Positions 9,052 to 18,593 of a stretch of 64,000 nt of DNA are shown here, one piece after another. Where the stretch lies: assembly GCF_003397705.1 (NCBI RefSeq), contig NZ_QJVB01000001.1, positions 310,001 through 374,000 on the forward strand. Reading direction: 5' to 3'. Position numbers and translations under genes: made by a program. Position 1 is the stretch's first letter; every line of letters begins with the position of its first letter. Under the pieces are notes generated by a model. The model searched no databases. It was given only the letters and a program-made list of their open reading frames with translations, and was not told the origin of the DNA. This DNA comes from Gardnerella swidsinskii (GTDB taxonomy: Bacteria; Actinomycetota; Actinomycetes; Actinomycetales; Bifidobacteriaceae).

Positions 9052-9080
9052 TTGTTTTGTATTCGTCTCAGCCTTATATA
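9052..9080 (+). promoter_or_regulatory. Probable promoter of rplM-rpsI
   Basis: TTGTTT (9052-9057), a 17-nt spacer and TATATA (9075-9080). A consensus TTGACA lies farther upstream at 9032. The transcript would begin near 9087, giving a leader of about 185 nt. Confidence 0.45.
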
Positions 9081-9091
9081 AAATAGACACT

Positions 9092-9124
9092 TGCAAGTAG
9101 TCGCCACTTGGCGATATACTTGCA
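9092..9124 (+). promoter_or_regulatory. Leader hairpin upstream of rplM
   Basis: TGCAAGTA pairs with TACTTGCA (8 bp) and TCGCC with GGCGA (5 bp) around an ACTT loop, with a small internal loop. It sits just after the predicted start point, so it would form the 5' end of the mRNA. It could bind L13 for autoregulation or stabilise the mRNA. No function is proven. Confidence 0.5.
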
Positions 9125-9271
9125 GATTGTTGTGTTTCCCTAAGGGGTCCTTCAAAGCGCTTTTCCCACTCGCCATCGAGGACTTTCAGGGAGCCCACGG
9201 ATTATGAGTAAAATATTTTCTATAAACCAAGAAGATATACGCTCGAAACACAATAGAGAAAAGGTACGATT

Positions 9272-9721
9272 GTGAAGACTTTCACACCGAAACCAGCAGA
9301 TTTAACTCATGACTGGTACATCATCGATGCCACTGACGTGGTACTTGGTCGTTTGGCCTCTCAGGTAGCAATCTTGCTGCGTGGTAAGAATAAGCCAACG
9401 TTTGCTCCTCATGCTGATTCTGGCAATCACGTTATTATTATTAACGCTGAAAAGATTGCTTTGACTGGCAATAAGTTGAGCAAGGAACTGTATTCCCACT
9501 CTGGTCGTCCGGGCGGCCTTCGTCGTGATAGCTATGCAGAGCTTTTGGAAAGGAATCCAAAGCGTATTATCATGGCTGCCGTTAAGGGTATGCTTCCAAA
9601 GAATCGTCTTGCTAAGGTGCAGCTTGACCGTCTTCGTGTGTTCACCGGAGCTGAGCATCCGCACACTTCGCAGAAGCCACAGGTCTTCGAGATCGCTCAG
9701 GTCTCTCAGCAGGCTAAGTGA
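9272..9721 (+). CDS. rplM: 50S ribosomal protein L13 (uL13)
   Basis: 149 residues, the normal L13 length. It starts at GTG with AAAGG 10 nt upstream. It contains [16 protein letters not shown] near the N-terminus, the GDHVI-like stretch [13 protein letters not shown], and [11 protein letters not shown], all typical of L13, an early-assembling 23S rRNA binder. It is first in a two-gene operon with rpsI, 17 nt apart, the standard bacterial pairing. Confidence 0.98.
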   Translation: MKTFTPKPADLTHDWYIIDATDVVLGRLASQVAILLRGKNKPTFAPHADSGNHVIIINAEKIALTGNKLSKELYSHSGRPGGLRRDSYAELLERNPKRIIMAAVKGMLPKNRLAKVQLDRLRVFTGAEHPHTSQKPQVFEIAQVSQQAK

Positions 9722-9738
9722 GATCAAGGAGAATAGAT

Positions 9739-10227
9739 ATGGCAGAAAATAACAACTCCGCGGTTCTTGAGAACGAAGAAGAACTGACTAGCTACACCAC
9801 TGAAACCAATGCTGGTGCAGGCACTGGTACTTCCGCCATCGAGCCAGGCTACGGCACTGGTCGTCGTAAGGAAGCTGTTGCTCGCGTGCGTTTGGTTCCT
9901 GGCTCCGGTAAGTGGACTATCAATGGTCGCACTTTGGAGGAGTACTTCCCATCTCGTTTGTTGCAACGCGAAGTGAATTCACCAATCGTGTTGCTCAAGC
10001 TTGAAGGCAAGTTTGATGTTGTAGTCCTCGTTGACGGTGGTGGTACCACTGGTCAAGCTGGTGCTATTCGTTTGGGTGTTGCTCGTGCATTGAATGCTAT
10101 CGATCGCGATGCAAACCGTGTTGCTTTGAAGAAGGCTGGCTTCTTGACTCGTGACGCTCGCGTTGTGGAACGCAAGAAGGCTGGTTTGCACAAGGCACGT
10201 CGTGCACCTCAGTTCTCGAAGCGTTAA
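9739..10227 (+). CDS. rpsI: 30S ribosomal protein S9 (uS9)
   Basis: 162 residues from ATG 9739 (AAGGAGA 7 nt upstream); the frame's earlier Met codons lie inside rplM. A non-conserved acidic and Thr-rich N-terminal extension of about 35 residues precedes the S9 fold, which begins at [17 protein letters not shown]. The C-terminal tail RRAPQFSKR carries the invariant KR end that contacts P-site tRNA. Confidence 0.98.
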   Translation: MAENNNSAVLENEEELTSYTTETNAGAGTGTSAIEPGYGTGRRKEAVARVRLVPGSGKWTINGRTLEEYFPSRLLQREVNSPIVLLKLEGKFDVVVLVDGGGTTGQAGAIRLGVARALNAIDRDANRVALKKAGFLTRDARVVERKKAGLHKARRAPQFSKR

Positions 10228-10250
10228 GTTTCGCGAATTTATATTTACAA

Positions 10251-10290
10251 ATGGCTCCTGGTTTTGCTGGGAGCCATTTTTGTATTTTTT
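10251..10290 (+). terminator. Terminator of rplM-rpsI
   Basis: ATGGCTCC (10251-10258) pairs with GGAGCCAT (10270-10277). TTTTGTATTTTTT follows. Confidence 0.92.
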
Positions 10291-10348
10291 ATTATTTATT
10301 AAATTTGTTGAGTAAATGTTATAAATAGTGTGTAATTATCTGTCAAAA

Positions 10349-10377
10349 TTGACATTCTAGAAAAATTTATCTATTAA
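10349..10377 (+). promoter_or_regulatory. Candidate distal promoter of adhE
   Basis: The 356-nt gap before adhE has no gene. It holds the rpsI terminator and then a consensus TTGACA (10349-10354), exactly 17 nt before TATTAA (10372-10377). The -35 box is half of an inverted repeat TGTCAA-AA-TTGACA (10341-10354), which may itself be an operator. Confidence 0.5.
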
Positions 10378-10490
10378 TCGAACATAAATCATTACAAAAA
10401 AGAACAAATAACGAACAATAGAGGATAAAGCTCGCTCATAAATAGCGCAACTCGCTTCAAAGATGCGAAAGTACAGCAAAGAGACTAAAT

Positions 10491-10526
10491 TGTGACTTGT
10501 ATCACATATTTAGCGGTGAATACTAA
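10491..10526 (+). promoter_or_regulatory. Rex/Crp-type operator overlapping the proximal adhE promoter
   Basis: TGTGACTTGTATCACA (10491-10506) is a perfect TGTGA-N6-TCACA palindrome. It overlaps a possible -35 (TTGTAT, 10497-10502), 18 nt before TACTAA (10521-10526). The half-sites fit both Rex (TTGTGA...TCACAA) and the Crp/GlxR family. A site on the -35 box suggests repression, which fits NADH-sensing Rex control of adhE. Confidence 0.6.
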
Positions 10527-10583
10527 ATTAGTTTGTTCATAAGTCTATTGATACCGCTGGTGGAACTATCGAGGAGGATACTC

Positions 10584-13289
10584 ATGGTTGAGGCACAACA
10601 CCAAGCCGAAACTGGCAAAACTGCTAGTGCTGATGACATTGCGTTAGCTGCTCAAAATGAAGTTGATAAACTTGTTGAAAAAGCAACTGTCGCTTTGAAT
10701 GAGTTTGAGAAGCTTAATCAGCAGCAAATTGATCATATTGTTGCTAAAGCTTCAGTGGCAGCGTTGAATAAACATTTGGTTCTTGCAAAGATGGCTGTTG
10801 ATGAAACAGGTCGTGGTTTAGTAGAAGATAAAGCTACAAAAAATATCTTTGCATGCGAACATATTACGCATTATCTAGCAGGTCAAAAAACAGTTGGTAT
10901 TATTCGCGAGGACGATGTTCTCGGAATTGACGAAATAGCTGAACCGGTTGGTATTGTTGCAGGCGTCACTCCAGTTACAAACCCAACTTCTACAGCTATT
11001 TTTAAGTCGCTTATTGCACTTAAGACTCGTTGCCCAATTATTTTTGGATTCCATCCTTTCGCGCAAAAGTGCTCTTCTGAAGCAGCTCGAATTGTTCGCG
11101 ATGCTGCTGTGGCTGCAGGCGCGCCAAAAGATTGCATTCAGTGGATTGAGTATCCTTCAATTGAAGCTACTGGTGCATTGATGAAACATCCAAAGATCGC
11201 AACTATTCTTGCAACAGGCGGTCCTGGAATGGTTAAGGCGGCGTATTCTTCAGGAAAACCTGCTCTTGGTGTTGGTGCTGGAAATGCTCCTGCATATGTC
11301 GATAGTGATGTTGATATTGTGCGTGCTGCAAATGATTTGATTCTTTCAAAGCATTTTGATTACGGAATGATTTGTGCAACAGAGCAAGCAATTATTGCGC
11401 ATAAGGATGTATATGAGCCATTGCTTCGCGAATTGAAGCGCAGGAAAGCATATTTTGTTAACGCTGACGAAAAAGCTAAGCTTGAACAATATATGTTTGG
11501 ATGCACTGCATATTCTGGAAATACGCCAAAACTTAATTCTGTTGTTCCTGGTAAGTCTCCGCAATATATTGCGCACGAAGCTGGATTTGAAATTCCAGAA
11601 GATGCTGTGATTTTGGTTGCAGAGTGCAAAGAAGTTGGCGAAATGGAGCCGCTTACTATGGAAAAGCTCGCTCCTGTACACGCAATGCTTCGCGCAGAAA
11701 ATAAGGAACAAGGCTTCAAGATGTGTGAACAGATGCTTGTGCATGGAGCTGGTCACACTGCTGTAATTCACACAAATAATCAAGATCTTGTGCGCGAATA
11801 TGGTGTTCGTATGCATGCTTGCAGAATTGTTTGGAATTCTCCTGGATCTCTTGGTGGCGTTGGAGACATTTACAACGCGATTGCTCCTTCGCTTACTCTT
11901 GGATGCGGATCTTATGGTGGAAATTCCGTTTCTGGCAACGTACAAGCTATAAATCTTCTTAATATTAAGCGTATTGCACGAAGGAATAATAATATGCAAT
12001 GGTTCAAGATTCCGGCTAAAACTTATTTTGAGCCGAATGCTATTCGTTATTTGAGAGATATGTACGGCGTTGAGCGCGCAGTTATTGTGTGCGATAAGGT
12101 TATGGAGCAACTTGGCGTAGTCGATAAGATTGTTGATCAGCTTCGTGCTCGAGATAATCGCGTTAGCTTCCGTATTATTGATTACGTTGAGCCTGAGCCA
12201 AGCGTTGAAACAGTTGAGCGTGGCGCCGCAATGATGCGTGACGAATTCCAGCCAGACACAATTATTGCTGTTGGTGGCGGTTCTCCAATGGATGCTTCTA
12301 AGATTATGTGGCTTATGTATGAGCATCCGGAGATTTCTTTCGCTGATTTGCGAGAAAAGTTCTTCGATATTCGTAAGCGCGCATTTAAGATTCCGCCTCT
12401 TGGTAGCAAAGCTAAGCTTATTTGCATACCAACTTCTTCCGGAACTGGTTCTGAAGTTACGCCTTACGCTGTTATTACAGATCACAAGACTGGATACAAG
12501 TATCCTATTACGGATTACGCTTTGACTCCAACGGTCGCAATAGTCGATCCTGTTTTGGCTCGTACTCAGCCGCGTCGATTGGCGTGCGATTCTGGTTTTG
12601 ATGCTTTAACTCATGCTATGGAAGCTTATGTTTCTGTTTACGCAAATGATTTTACGGATGCTATGGCTTTGCACGCTTCGAAACTTATTTGGGAAAATCT
12701 CAACGATTCTGTGAATTGTGAAGATTCTCAGCGCAAGATTGAAGCAAAAGAAAAAATGCATAATGCAGCTACTATGGCTGGAATGGCGTTTGGTTCTGCA
12801 TTCTTAGGAATGTGCCACGCTATGGCTCATACTATTGGTGCTTTGTGCCACGTTGTACACGGTCATACGAACGCAATTTTGCTGCCTTACGTTATTCGCT
12901 ATAACGGTCAAATTCCGCAAGAGCCAACTAGCTGGCCAAAGTACAACCGCTATATTGCTCTTGAGAGGTATCAGGAGATCGCTAAGAATCTTGGTGTAGA
13001 TCCTGGTAAAACTCCTGAAGAAGGCGTTGAAAATCTTGCTCGTGCTGTTGAAGAGTATCGAAATGAAAAGCTTGGAATGGACGCTTCGTTTAAGGCTTGT
13101 GGCGTAGACGAAGCGTACTACTGGTCGATACTTGACAATATTGGCATGCGTGCTTACGAAGATCAGTGTGCGCCTGCAAATCCTCGTATTCCGCAAATTG
13201 AGGATATGAAGGATATTGCTATTGCTGCATATTATGGTGTTTCTCAAGAAGAAGGCCATCGCATGCGCTTGGAGCGTGAAGCGGCGTAA
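10584..13289 (+). CDS. adhE: Bifunctional acetaldehyde-CoA / alcohol dehydrogenase
   Basis: 901 residues from ATG 10584, chosen for GAGGAGG 7 nt upstream; the longer frame from 10533 lacks an RBS. The N-terminal half is the CoA-acylating aldehyde dehydrogenase with catalytic Cys264 in DYGMICATEQA. The C-terminal half is an iron-dependent alcohol dehydrogenase with IAVGGGSPMDASK, the metal-binding CDSGFDALTHAMEAY and GMCHAMAHTIGA. It reduces acetyl-CoA to ethanol with two NADH, balancing redox in the bifid shunt; such enzymes assemble into spirosomes. It is monocistronic, between two terminators. Confidence 0.98.
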   Translation: MVEAQHQAETGKTASADDIALAAQNEVDKLVEKATVALNEFEKLNQQQIDHIVAKASVAALNKHLVLAKMAVDETGRGLVEDKATKNIFACEHITHYLAGQKTVGIIREDDVLGIDEIAEPVGIVAGVTPVTNPTSTAIFKSLIALKTRCPIIFGFHPFAQKCSSEAARIVRDAAVAAGAPKDCIQWIEYPSIEATGALMKHPKIATILATGGPGMVKAAYSSGKPALGVGAGNAPAYVDSDVDIVRAANDLILSKHFDYGMICATEQAIIAHKDVYEPLLRELKRRKAYFVNADEKAKLEQYMFGCTAYSGNTPKLNSVVPGKSPQYIAHEAGFEIPEDAVILVAECKEVGEMEPLTMEKLAPVHAMLRAENKEQGFKMCEQMLVHGAGHTAVIHTNNQDLVREYGVRMHACRIVWNSPGSLGGVGDIYNAIAPSLTLGCGSYGGNSVSGNVQAINLLNIKRIARRNNNMQWFKIPAKTYFEPNAIRYLRDMYGVERAVIVCDKVMEQLGVVDKIVDQLRARDNRVSFRIIDYVEPEPSVETVERGAAMMRDEFQPDTIIAVGGGSPMDASKIMWLMYEHPEISFADLREKFFDIRKRAFKIPPLGSKAKLICIPTSSGTGSEVTPYAVITDHKTGYKYPITDYALTPTVAIVDPVLARTQPRRLACDSGFDALTHAMEAYVSVYANDFTDAMALHASKLIWENLNDSVNCEDSQRKIEAKEKMHNAATMAGMAFGSAFLGMCHAMAHTIGALCHVVHGHTNAILLPYVIRYNGQIPQEPTSWPKYNRYIALERYQEIAKNLGVDPGKTPEEGVENLARAVEEYRNEKLGMDASFKACGVDEAYYWSILDNIGMRAYEDQCAPANPRIPQIEDMKDIAIAAYYGVSQEEGHRMRLEREAA

Positions 13290-13310
13290 TTATTTGCATA
13301 TCTAGTTAAT

Positions 13311-13352
13311 AATGGCAGAAGCTCAACTAATTGTAGTTTCTGCCATTTTTTG
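13311..13352 (+). terminator. Terminator of adhE
   Basis: AATGGCAGAA (13311-13320) pairs with TTCTGCCATT (13338-13347), with T-rich sequence after. The remaining gap to 13611 is the S10 leader. It is AT-rich with a CCCTAGGGG stretch near 13532, and I see no gene in it. Confidence 0.88.
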
Positions 13353-13611
13353 TTGGAAAATAGCCGACACGCCCGGTTTTTAATAATCGAAGGTTGATGG
13401 TTTAATTACTTAGTTGCCTGTTTTAAGGCTCGCATATTGTAATTAAAAAAAGCGAGCGCGGAAGCAAAAACTTTGAATCGAAATCTTTTTGTATGAATAG
13501 GTTTTTGATGCCGCGCACTGATGTGGAATTACCCTAGGGGTTTATTCTCGCCGGTGCCCTTGAATTCAGGTTGGTAAACAGTAAACGAATCGCTAGAAAG
13601 GGCGGACGGCA

Positions 13612-13920
13612 ATGGCGGGACAGAAAATCCGCATCAGGCTTAAGTCCTATGACCATGAGGTCATCGACCAATCGGCGAAGAAAATCGTCGAGACGGTGAC
13701 GAACGCGGGCGCCACAGTAGTGGGTCCGGTTCCTCTGCCGACCGAGAAGAACGTGTTTGTTGTTATCCGTTCTCCTCATAAATACAAGGATTCTCGCGAG
13801 CATTTCGAGATGCGCACTCATAAGCGCCTCATTGACATCGTAGATCCAACGCCAAAGGCTGTGGATTCTTTGATGCACATTGACCTGCCTGCGGATGTAA
13901 ACATCGAGATCAAGCTGTAG
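13612..13920 (+). CDS. rpsJ: 30S ribosomal protein S10 (uS10)
   Basis: 102 residues, full length. It opens with the S10 signature [17 protein letters not shown] and contains [22 protein letters not shown]10 sits in the 30S head and also binds NusB in antitermination. It is the first gene of the S10 cluster, with RBS AAAGGGCGG upstream, and rplC starts 16 nt after its stop. Confidence 0.99.
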   Translation: MAGQKIRIRLKSYDHEVIDQSAKKIVETVTNAGATVVGPVPLPTEKNVFVVIRSPHKYKDSREHFEMRTHKRLIDIVDPTPKAVDSLMHIDLPADVNIEIKL

Positions 13921-13936
13921 GAAGGGGGAGAAAGTA

Positions 13937-14587
13937 ATGTCGCAGAATAAGAATCGCACTGCATTGCTCGGCCGCAAGCTGGGTATGTCGCAGGTTTGGG
14001 ATGAAAACGGCTTCTTCGTCCCCGTAACTCTGGTTGAAGTTGCTACTAACGTAGTTACCGCTGTAAAGACTGTAGAGTCTGACGGTTATTGCGCAGTACA
14101 GCTCGGTTACGGCCAGATTGATCCTACCAAGGTGACTAAGCCATTGGCTGGTCATTTTGCAAAGGCTGGTGTAACTCCTCGTCGTCACCTCGCTGAGGTG
14201 CGCACCGAGAACGCGGCAGATTATCAGCTAGGTCAGGAATTGACTGCTGAATTGTTCGCTGAGGGTTCTGAAGTAGATGTCACTGGCACTACCAAGGGTA
14301 AGGGTTTTGCTGGCACTATCAAGCGTTGGGGCTTCAAGTCCTATCGTCGTACTCACGGCTCGCACAAGAACGAACGTCGCCCAGGTTCTGTGGGCGCTTG
14401 CGCAACTCCAAGCCGCATTTTGAAGGGCAAGCGTATGGCTGGTCGCATGGGTCATGTGACTTCCACCGCGCTTAACCTCACCATCGTTTCTTCGGATGTC
14501 GAGAACGGCATTCTCGCTATTAAGGGCGCTGTTCCAGGTCCTAAGGGCGCAATCGTTCTCGTCCGTTCGGCAGTGAAGGGAGCCTGA
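13937..14587 (+). CDS. rplC: 50S ribosomal protein L3 (uL3)
   Basis: 216 residues with strong RBS GAAGGGGGAG. It has [16 protein letters not shown] at the start and the central extension [13 protein letters not shown]...[17 protein letters not shown] that reaches toward the peptidyl-transferase centre. L3 is one of the first proteins to bind 23S rRNA. The L3 family signature and length are normal. Confidence 0.99.
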   Translation: MSQNKNRTALLGRKLGMSQVWDENGFFVPVTLVEVATNVVTAVKTVESDGYCAVQLGYGQIDPTKVTKPLAGHFAKAGVTPRRHLAEVRTENAADYQLGQELTAELFAEGSEVDVTGTTKGKGFAGTIKRWGFKSYRRTHGSHKNERRPGSVGACATPSRILKGKRMAGRMGHVTSTALNLTIVSSDVENGILAIKGAVPGPKGAIVLVRSAVKGA

Positions 14588-14592
14588 TAATT

Positions 14593-15258
14593 ATGGCAAA
14601 CGTAACTCTGAACGTCACTGATACTAAGGGCAATGCAAACGGAACCGTTGAAGCTCCTGCTGAAATTTTCGGCATCTCCAACGAAGACGTTTTAGCTCAC
14701 GGTCCACTGGTTCATCAGGTCGTAATCGCTCAGCTTGCTGCTGCTCGTCAGGGCACCCATGCTGTGAAGAATCGTGCTAATGTTTCCGGCGGCGGTAAGA
14801 AGCCATGGAAGCAGAAGGGCACCGGTCGTGCTCGCCAGGGTTCCATTCGTGCTCCTCAGTGGGTACATGGTGGCGTTGTTCACGGTCCAGTTCCTCGTAA
14901 GTACGATCAGCGCACCCCGAAGAAGATGAAGGCAGCTGCTCTTCGCTACGTTCTTTCGGATCGTGCAAATGCTGGACGTATTGCTGTAGTTGACTTTGGT
15001 ATTAAGGATGTTCCATCCACCAAGACAGCTGTTGCAGCACTTACTCCTGTGACCAATAACCAATTCACTACTGTTGTTCTTTCTCGTGAGAACATCAATG
15101 AGTGGATGTCTGTACGCAACATTCCAACTGTTCACGTGATCTTCGCTGATCAGCTCAACACTTACGATGTTGTTACAGCTCAGTACGTCGTCTTCTCCAA
15201 GGAAGGCTTCGAAGCCTTCGTTGCTGCTAAGACCGAGCCTGTCGTTAAGGAGGCCTGA
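14593..15258 (+). CDS. rplD: 50S ribosomal protein L4 (uL4)
   Basis: 221 residues, 5 nt after rplC. The long tunnel-lining loop includes NVSGGGKKPWKQKGTGRARQG, followed by RSPQW-like RAPQWVHGGVVHGP. The loop (residues 55-95) lines the nascent peptide exit tunnel, where macrolide-resistance changes occur elsewhere. In E. coli L4 represses its own operon. No L4-type leader was recognised here. Confidence 0.99.
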   Translation: MANVTLNVTDTKGNANGTVEAPAEIFGISNEDVLAHGPLVHQVVIAQLAAARQGTHAVKNRANVSGGGKKPWKQKGTGRARQGSIRAPQWVHGGVVHGPVPRKYDQRTPKKMKAAALRYVLSDRANAGRIAVVDFGIKDVPSTKTAVAALTPVTNNQFTTVVLSRENINEWMSVRNIPTVHVIFADQLNTYDVVTAQYVVFSKEGFEAFVAAKTEPVVKEA

Positions 15259-15263
15259 TTTAA

Positions 15264-15560
15264 ATGGTCGCAGTCCATAACCCAGCACATGACGTAATTC
15301 TTAAGCCAGTTGTTTCTGAAAAAAGTTACGCAGCTTCTGATCGTGGTCAGTACACTTTCGTAGTGGCTCCAGATGCTAACAAGGTTCAGATCAAGCAGGC
15401 TATCGAAGAAATCTTCAAGGTCAAGGTGACAAACGTTAACACTTTGAACCGCGCTGGCAAGTTGAAGCGCTCTCGCACTGGTTTCGGCCGTCGTGTGAAC
15501 CAGAAGCGTGCTATTGTCACCGTGGCTGAAGGTCAAACGATTGACATCTTTGGTAACTGA
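15264..15560 (+). CDS. rplW: 50S ribosomal protein L23 (uL23)
   Basis: 98 residues. It has [16 protein letters not shown] and [22 protein letters not shown], the L23 core, and ends in the [13 protein letters not shown] strand. L23 surrounds the exit-tunnel mouth and docks trigger factor and SRP. GGAGG lies in the rplD tail, so translation is probably coupled across the 5-nt gap. Confidence 0.99.
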   Translation: MVAVHNPAHDVILKPVVSEKSYAASDRGQYTFVVAPDANKVQIKQAIEEIFKVKVTNVNTLNRAGKLKRSRTGFGRRVNQKRAIVTVAEGQTIDIFGN

Positions 15561-15594
15561 AGGCTAGCCGAGAAAAGTAAAGGAATACTATATT

Positions 15595-16425
15595 ATGGCT
15601 ATCCGCGTTTATAAGCCGACGACTGCAGGCCGTCGCAACGCTTCGGTTTCGGATTTTGCCGAGATCACGCGTTCTACGCCTGAAAAGTCGCTGGTACGCA
15701 AACTCAGCAAGACTGGTGGTCGTAACTCTTACGGCCGCATGACTTCTCGCCATCGCGGCGGTGGTCACAAGCGTCAGTATCGTCTCATCGACTTCAAGCG
15801 TTGGGACAAGGATGGCGTGCCAGCAAAGGTCGCTCATATTGAGTATGACCCTAACCGTTCCGCTCGCATCGCTTTGTTGCATTACGCAGACGGTGAGAAG
15901 CGTTACATTATCGCTCCTGAAGGCGTTGCCCAGGGTGATGTTATTGAGACCGGCGCTCAGGCTGATATTAAGCCAGGCAACAACCTGCCTCTGAAGAATA
16001 TCCCAACTGGTACCGTGGTTCACGCGATTGAGCTTCGTCCACTTGGTGGTGCGAAGATTGCTCGTTCCGCTGGTGCTGCTGTTCAGCTTGTCGCTAAGGA
16101 TGGTGCTTATGCGCAGTTGCGTATGCCATCTGGCGAAATTCGTAACGTGGACGCTCGTTGCCGCGCTACTGTTGGCGAAGTAGGTAACTCCGATCACGCC
16201 AATATCGAGCTTGGTAAGGCAGGTCGCGCACGTTGGCTTGGTCGTAGACCAATCACCCGAGGCGAATCCATGAACCCTGTGGACCATCCACATGGTGGTC
16301 GCACCCGTGGTGGTAAGCCACCAGTTTCTCCATGGGGCAAGGGCGAGGTTCGTACACGTCGTCCAAAGAAGGCTTCGAACAAGATGATTGTTCGTCGTCG
16401 CCCGAATGGTAAGAACCGCAAGTAA
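15595..16425 (+). CDS. rplB: 50S ribosomal protein L2 (uL2)
   Basis: 276 residues, normal. It opens [20 protein letters not shown] and has [12 protein letters not shown] and the C-terminal [17 protein letters not shown] loop with the conserved His important for peptidyl-transferase activity. The 34-nt gap before it carries AAAGGAATA. Confidence 0.99.
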   Translation: MAIRVYKPTTAGRRNASVSDFAEITRSTPEKSLVRKLSKTGGRNSYGRMTSRHRGGGHKRQYRLIDFKRWDKDGVPAKVAHIEYDPNRSARIALLHYADGEKRYIIAPEGVAQGDVIETGAQADIKPGNNLPLKNIPTGTVVHAIELRPLGGAKIARSAGAAVQLVAKDGAYAQLRMPSGEIRNVDARCRATVGEVGNSDHANIELGKAGRARWLGRRPITRGESMNPVDHPHGGRTRGGKPPVSPWGKGEVRTRRPKKASNKMIVRRRPNGKNRK

Positions 16426-16440
16426 GGGAGTGTCGAATAG

Positions 16441-16719
16441 ATGACTCGTAGCATCAAGAAGGGCCCTTTCGTCGACGCCCACTTGCAGAAGAAAGTCGAC
16501 GAGCAAAACGACAAGGGTACGCACAATGTCATTAAGACTTGGTCGCGTCGTTCGATGATTACTCCTGATTTCATTGGACACACCTTTGCCGTACATGATG
16601 GCCGCAAGCATGTGCCGGTATTCGTTACCGAAGCCATGGTTGGTCATAAGCTCGGTGAGTTCGCCCCGACCAAGACCTTTAAGGGTCATGTGAAGGACGA
16701 CAAAAAGGCACGCCGCTAA
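16441..16719 (+). CDS. rpsS: 30S ribosomal protein S19 (uS19)
   Basis: 92 residues. It has [22 protein letters not shown] at the N-terminus and the S19 signature [23 protein letters not shown] (here [11 protein letters not shown]). It forms a head complex with S13 near the A-site. It lies 15 nt after rplB with GGGAG upstream. Confidence 0.99.
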   Translation: MTRSIKKGPFVDAHLQKKVDEQNDKGTHNVIKTWSRRSMITPDFIGHTFAVHDGRKHVPVFVTEAMVGHKLGEFAPTKTFKGHVKDDKKARR

Positions 16720-16735
16720 AGGAGAGTTAGGACAC

Positions 16736-17095
16736 ATGGAAGCTAAAGCAATCGCTCGTCACGTTCGCGTGACGCCGCGCAAGGCTCGCCGCATGGTCGA
16801 CCTCATCCGAGGCAAGCGTGCAAGCGAAGCTATTACCATTTTGAAGTTTGCTCCTCAGGACGCATCATTGCCGGTGCGTAAGGTTCTTGAAAGCGCGATT
16901 GCTAACGCTCGCGTTAAGGCTGAAAAAGCCGGTGAACCATTCCGTGAGCAGGACTTGGTCATCAAGGAAACCTATGTGGACGAGGGTGTAACGCTTAAGC
17001 GTTTCCGTGCTCGTGCACAGGGTCGCGCTGCGCGCATTAACAAGCGCACAAGCCATATCACTGTTATCGTCTCGCTTAAGGAAGGAGCCCGCTAA
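16736..17095 (+). CDS. rplV: 50S ribosomal protein L22 (uL22)
   Basis: 119 residues. It has [28 protein letters not shown]-type helix ([14 protein letters not shown]) and the [19 protein letters not shown] beta-hairpin that lines the exit tunnel with L4. RBS AAAGGAG. It ends 2 nt before rpsC. Confidence 0.99.
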   Translation: MEAKAIARHVRVTPRKARRMVDLIRGKRASEAITILKFAPQDASLPVRKVLESAIANARVKAEKAGEPFREQDLVIKETYVDEGVTLKRFRARAQGRAARINKRTSHITVIVSLKEGAR

Positions 17096-17097
17096 AG

Positions 17098-17916
17098 ATG
17101 GGTCAGAAGATCAATCCTTTCGGCTATCGCCTGGGCATCACCGAGAATCATCGCTCTAAGTGGTTCTCTGACTCCAACAAAGCTGGCGAGCGTTATCGTG
17201 ACTTCGTCCTTGAGGATGACAAGATTCGCAAGGAAATGAGCCATGACCTCGAGCGTGCCGGCGTATCTCGTATCGTTATCGAGCGCACTCGTGATCGCGT
17301 TCGTGTAGATATTCACACTGCTCGTCCGGGTATTATCATCGGTCGTCGTGGCGCTGAAGCTGAGCGCGTTCGCGCAAAGCTCGAGAAGCTCACAGGCAAG
17401 CAAGTACAGCTCAACATCTTCGAAGTGAAGAACGCTGCACTTGACGCTCAGTTGGTTGCTCAGGGAATTGCGGAGCAGTTGACAAACCGTGTTACATTCC
17501 GTCGTGCTATGCGTAAGGCACAGCAAGATGCAATGCGTGCAGGTGCCAAGGGTATCCGTATCAAGCTCTCCGGTCGCCTTGGTGGTGCCGAAATGAGCCG
17601 CTCTGAGTTCTATCGCGAGGGTCGCGTTCCACTGCAGACCCTTCGTGCCTTGATTGATTACGGCTTCTTTGAAGCTAAGACCACATACGGTCGTATCGGC
17701 GTAAAGGTCTGGATCTACAAGGGTGATATGACCGAGCGTGAGTTCGAAGAGCAGCAGGCTCAGCAGGGTAAGCGTGAAGGTCGTCGTGGTGGCGATCGTC
17801 GTCCACGTCGTGGCGCACGTCCTGCTAACCAGCAGAAGGCTGCTGAAGCACAGGCTGAAAAGCCAGCTGAAGCTGCAGCTGCTGAAGCTCCTGCCGCAAC
17901 GGAAACGAAGGAGTGA
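17098..17916 (+). CDS. rpsC: 30S ribosomal protein S3 (uS3)
   Basis: 272 residues. The KH domain has [17 protein letters not shown] and the C-terminal domain has [21 protein letters not shown], at the mRNA entry site with helicase function. A 55-residue Arg/Gln- and then Ala/Glu-rich tail follows the S3 fold, as is common in actinobacteria and probably disordered. It begins 2 nt after rplV, implying coupled translation. Confidence 0.99.
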   Translation: MGQKINPFGYRLGITENHRSKWFSDSNKAGERYRDFVLEDDKIRKEMSHDLERAGVSRIVIERTRDRVRVDIHTARPGIIIGRRGAEAERVRAKLEKLTGKQVQLNIFEVKNAALDAQLVAQGIAEQLTNRVTFRRAMRKAQQDAMRAGAKGIRIKLSGRLGGAEMSRSEFYREGRVPLQTLRALIDYGFFEAKTTYGRIGVKVWIYKGDMTEREFEEQQAQQGKREGRRGGDRRPRRGARPANQQKAAEAQAEKPAEAAAAEAPAATETKE

Positions 17917-17920
17917 GCAG

Positions 17921-18340
17921 ATGCTTATCCCAAAGAGGACTAAATATCGTAAGCAGCACCGTCCTACCCGTAGCGGCATGTCTAAGGGTGGCACCGAGAT
18001 CGCTTTCGGCGATTTTGGTATTCAGGCGCTGGCTCCGGCTTACATCACTAACCGACAGATCGAGGCAGCTCGTATCGCAATGACTCGCTACATTAAGCGT
18101 GGCGGTCGTGTGTGGATTACGATCTTCCCAGATCGTCCATTAACCAAGCACCCGCTTGGTGCGCGAATGGGTTCCGGTAAGGGTGCTCCAGAATTCTGGA
18201 TTGCCAACATCCACCCAGGACGCGTAATGTTCGAGATCGGTGGTGTTTCTGAGGACATCGCTCGCGAGGCTTTGCGCCGCGCTATCGATAAGCTCCCAAT
18301 GAAATGCCGTGTTATTGCGCGTGAAGGCGGTGACATCTGA
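17921..18340 (+). CDS. rplP: 50S ribosomal protein L16 (uL16)
   Basis: 139 residues from ATG 17921. The longer open frame from 17738 lies within rpsC and is not used. It begins [15 protein letters not shown], the invariant L16 start, and contains [16 protein letters not shown] and [16 protein letters not shown]. It organises the A-site tRNA elbow region. Its TGA overlaps the rpmC ATG. Confidence 0.99.
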   Translation: MLIPKRTKYRKQHRPTRSGMSKGGTEIAFGDFGIQALAPAYITNRQIEAARIAMTRYIKRGGRVWITIFPDRPLTKHPLGARMGSGKGAPEFWIANIHPGRVMFEIGGVSEDIAREALRRAIDKLPMKCRVIAREGGDI

Positions 18341-18591
18341 TGCCAGTCGGAACTGCAGACTACACCATCAAGAATTTGAACGAGAAGACAAATGCTGAGA
18401 TCGAAGGCTTCTTGAAGAAGTCTAAGGAAGAGCTATTTAACTTGCGCTTCCAGGCAGCAACTGGTCAACTCGAAAACAGCGCTCGCCTCAAGGCGGTCAA
18501 GCACGACATTGCCAGGATGTATACTATCCTGCGTGAGCGTGAACTCGGCATCAGCCAAGAGCCTGGCGCCACTGAGGTCAAGGAGAAGTAA
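18340..18591 (+). CDS. rpmC: 50S ribosomal protein L29 (uL29)
   Basis: 83 residues. The two-helix L29 core includes [19 protein letters not shown] and [10 protein letters not shown]. The start overlaps the rplP stop by one base (TGATG), which suggests translational coupling. It lies at the exit-tunnel rim beside L23. Confidence 0.97.
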   Translation: MPVGTADYTIKNLNEKTNAEIEGFLKKSKEELFNLRFQAATGQLENSARLKAVKHDIARMYTILRERELGISQEPGATEVKEK

Positions 18592-18593
18592 GC

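Noticed and set aside
10228-10583. Riboswitch or T-box in the adhE leader
   Set aside because: I found no T-box sequence, no aptamer-like conserved core and no terminator near the adhE start. Only promoter and operator motifs are visible.
11346-12485. 379-codon open frame on the minus strand
   Set aside because: It lies opposite adhE, and its protein has no family features. Long antisense frames are expected opposite AT-rich coding sequence.
15517-16737. 406-codon open frame on the minus strand
   Set aside because: It lies opposite rplW, rplB and rpsS, and its translation is low-complexity and follows the codon pattern of the real genes.
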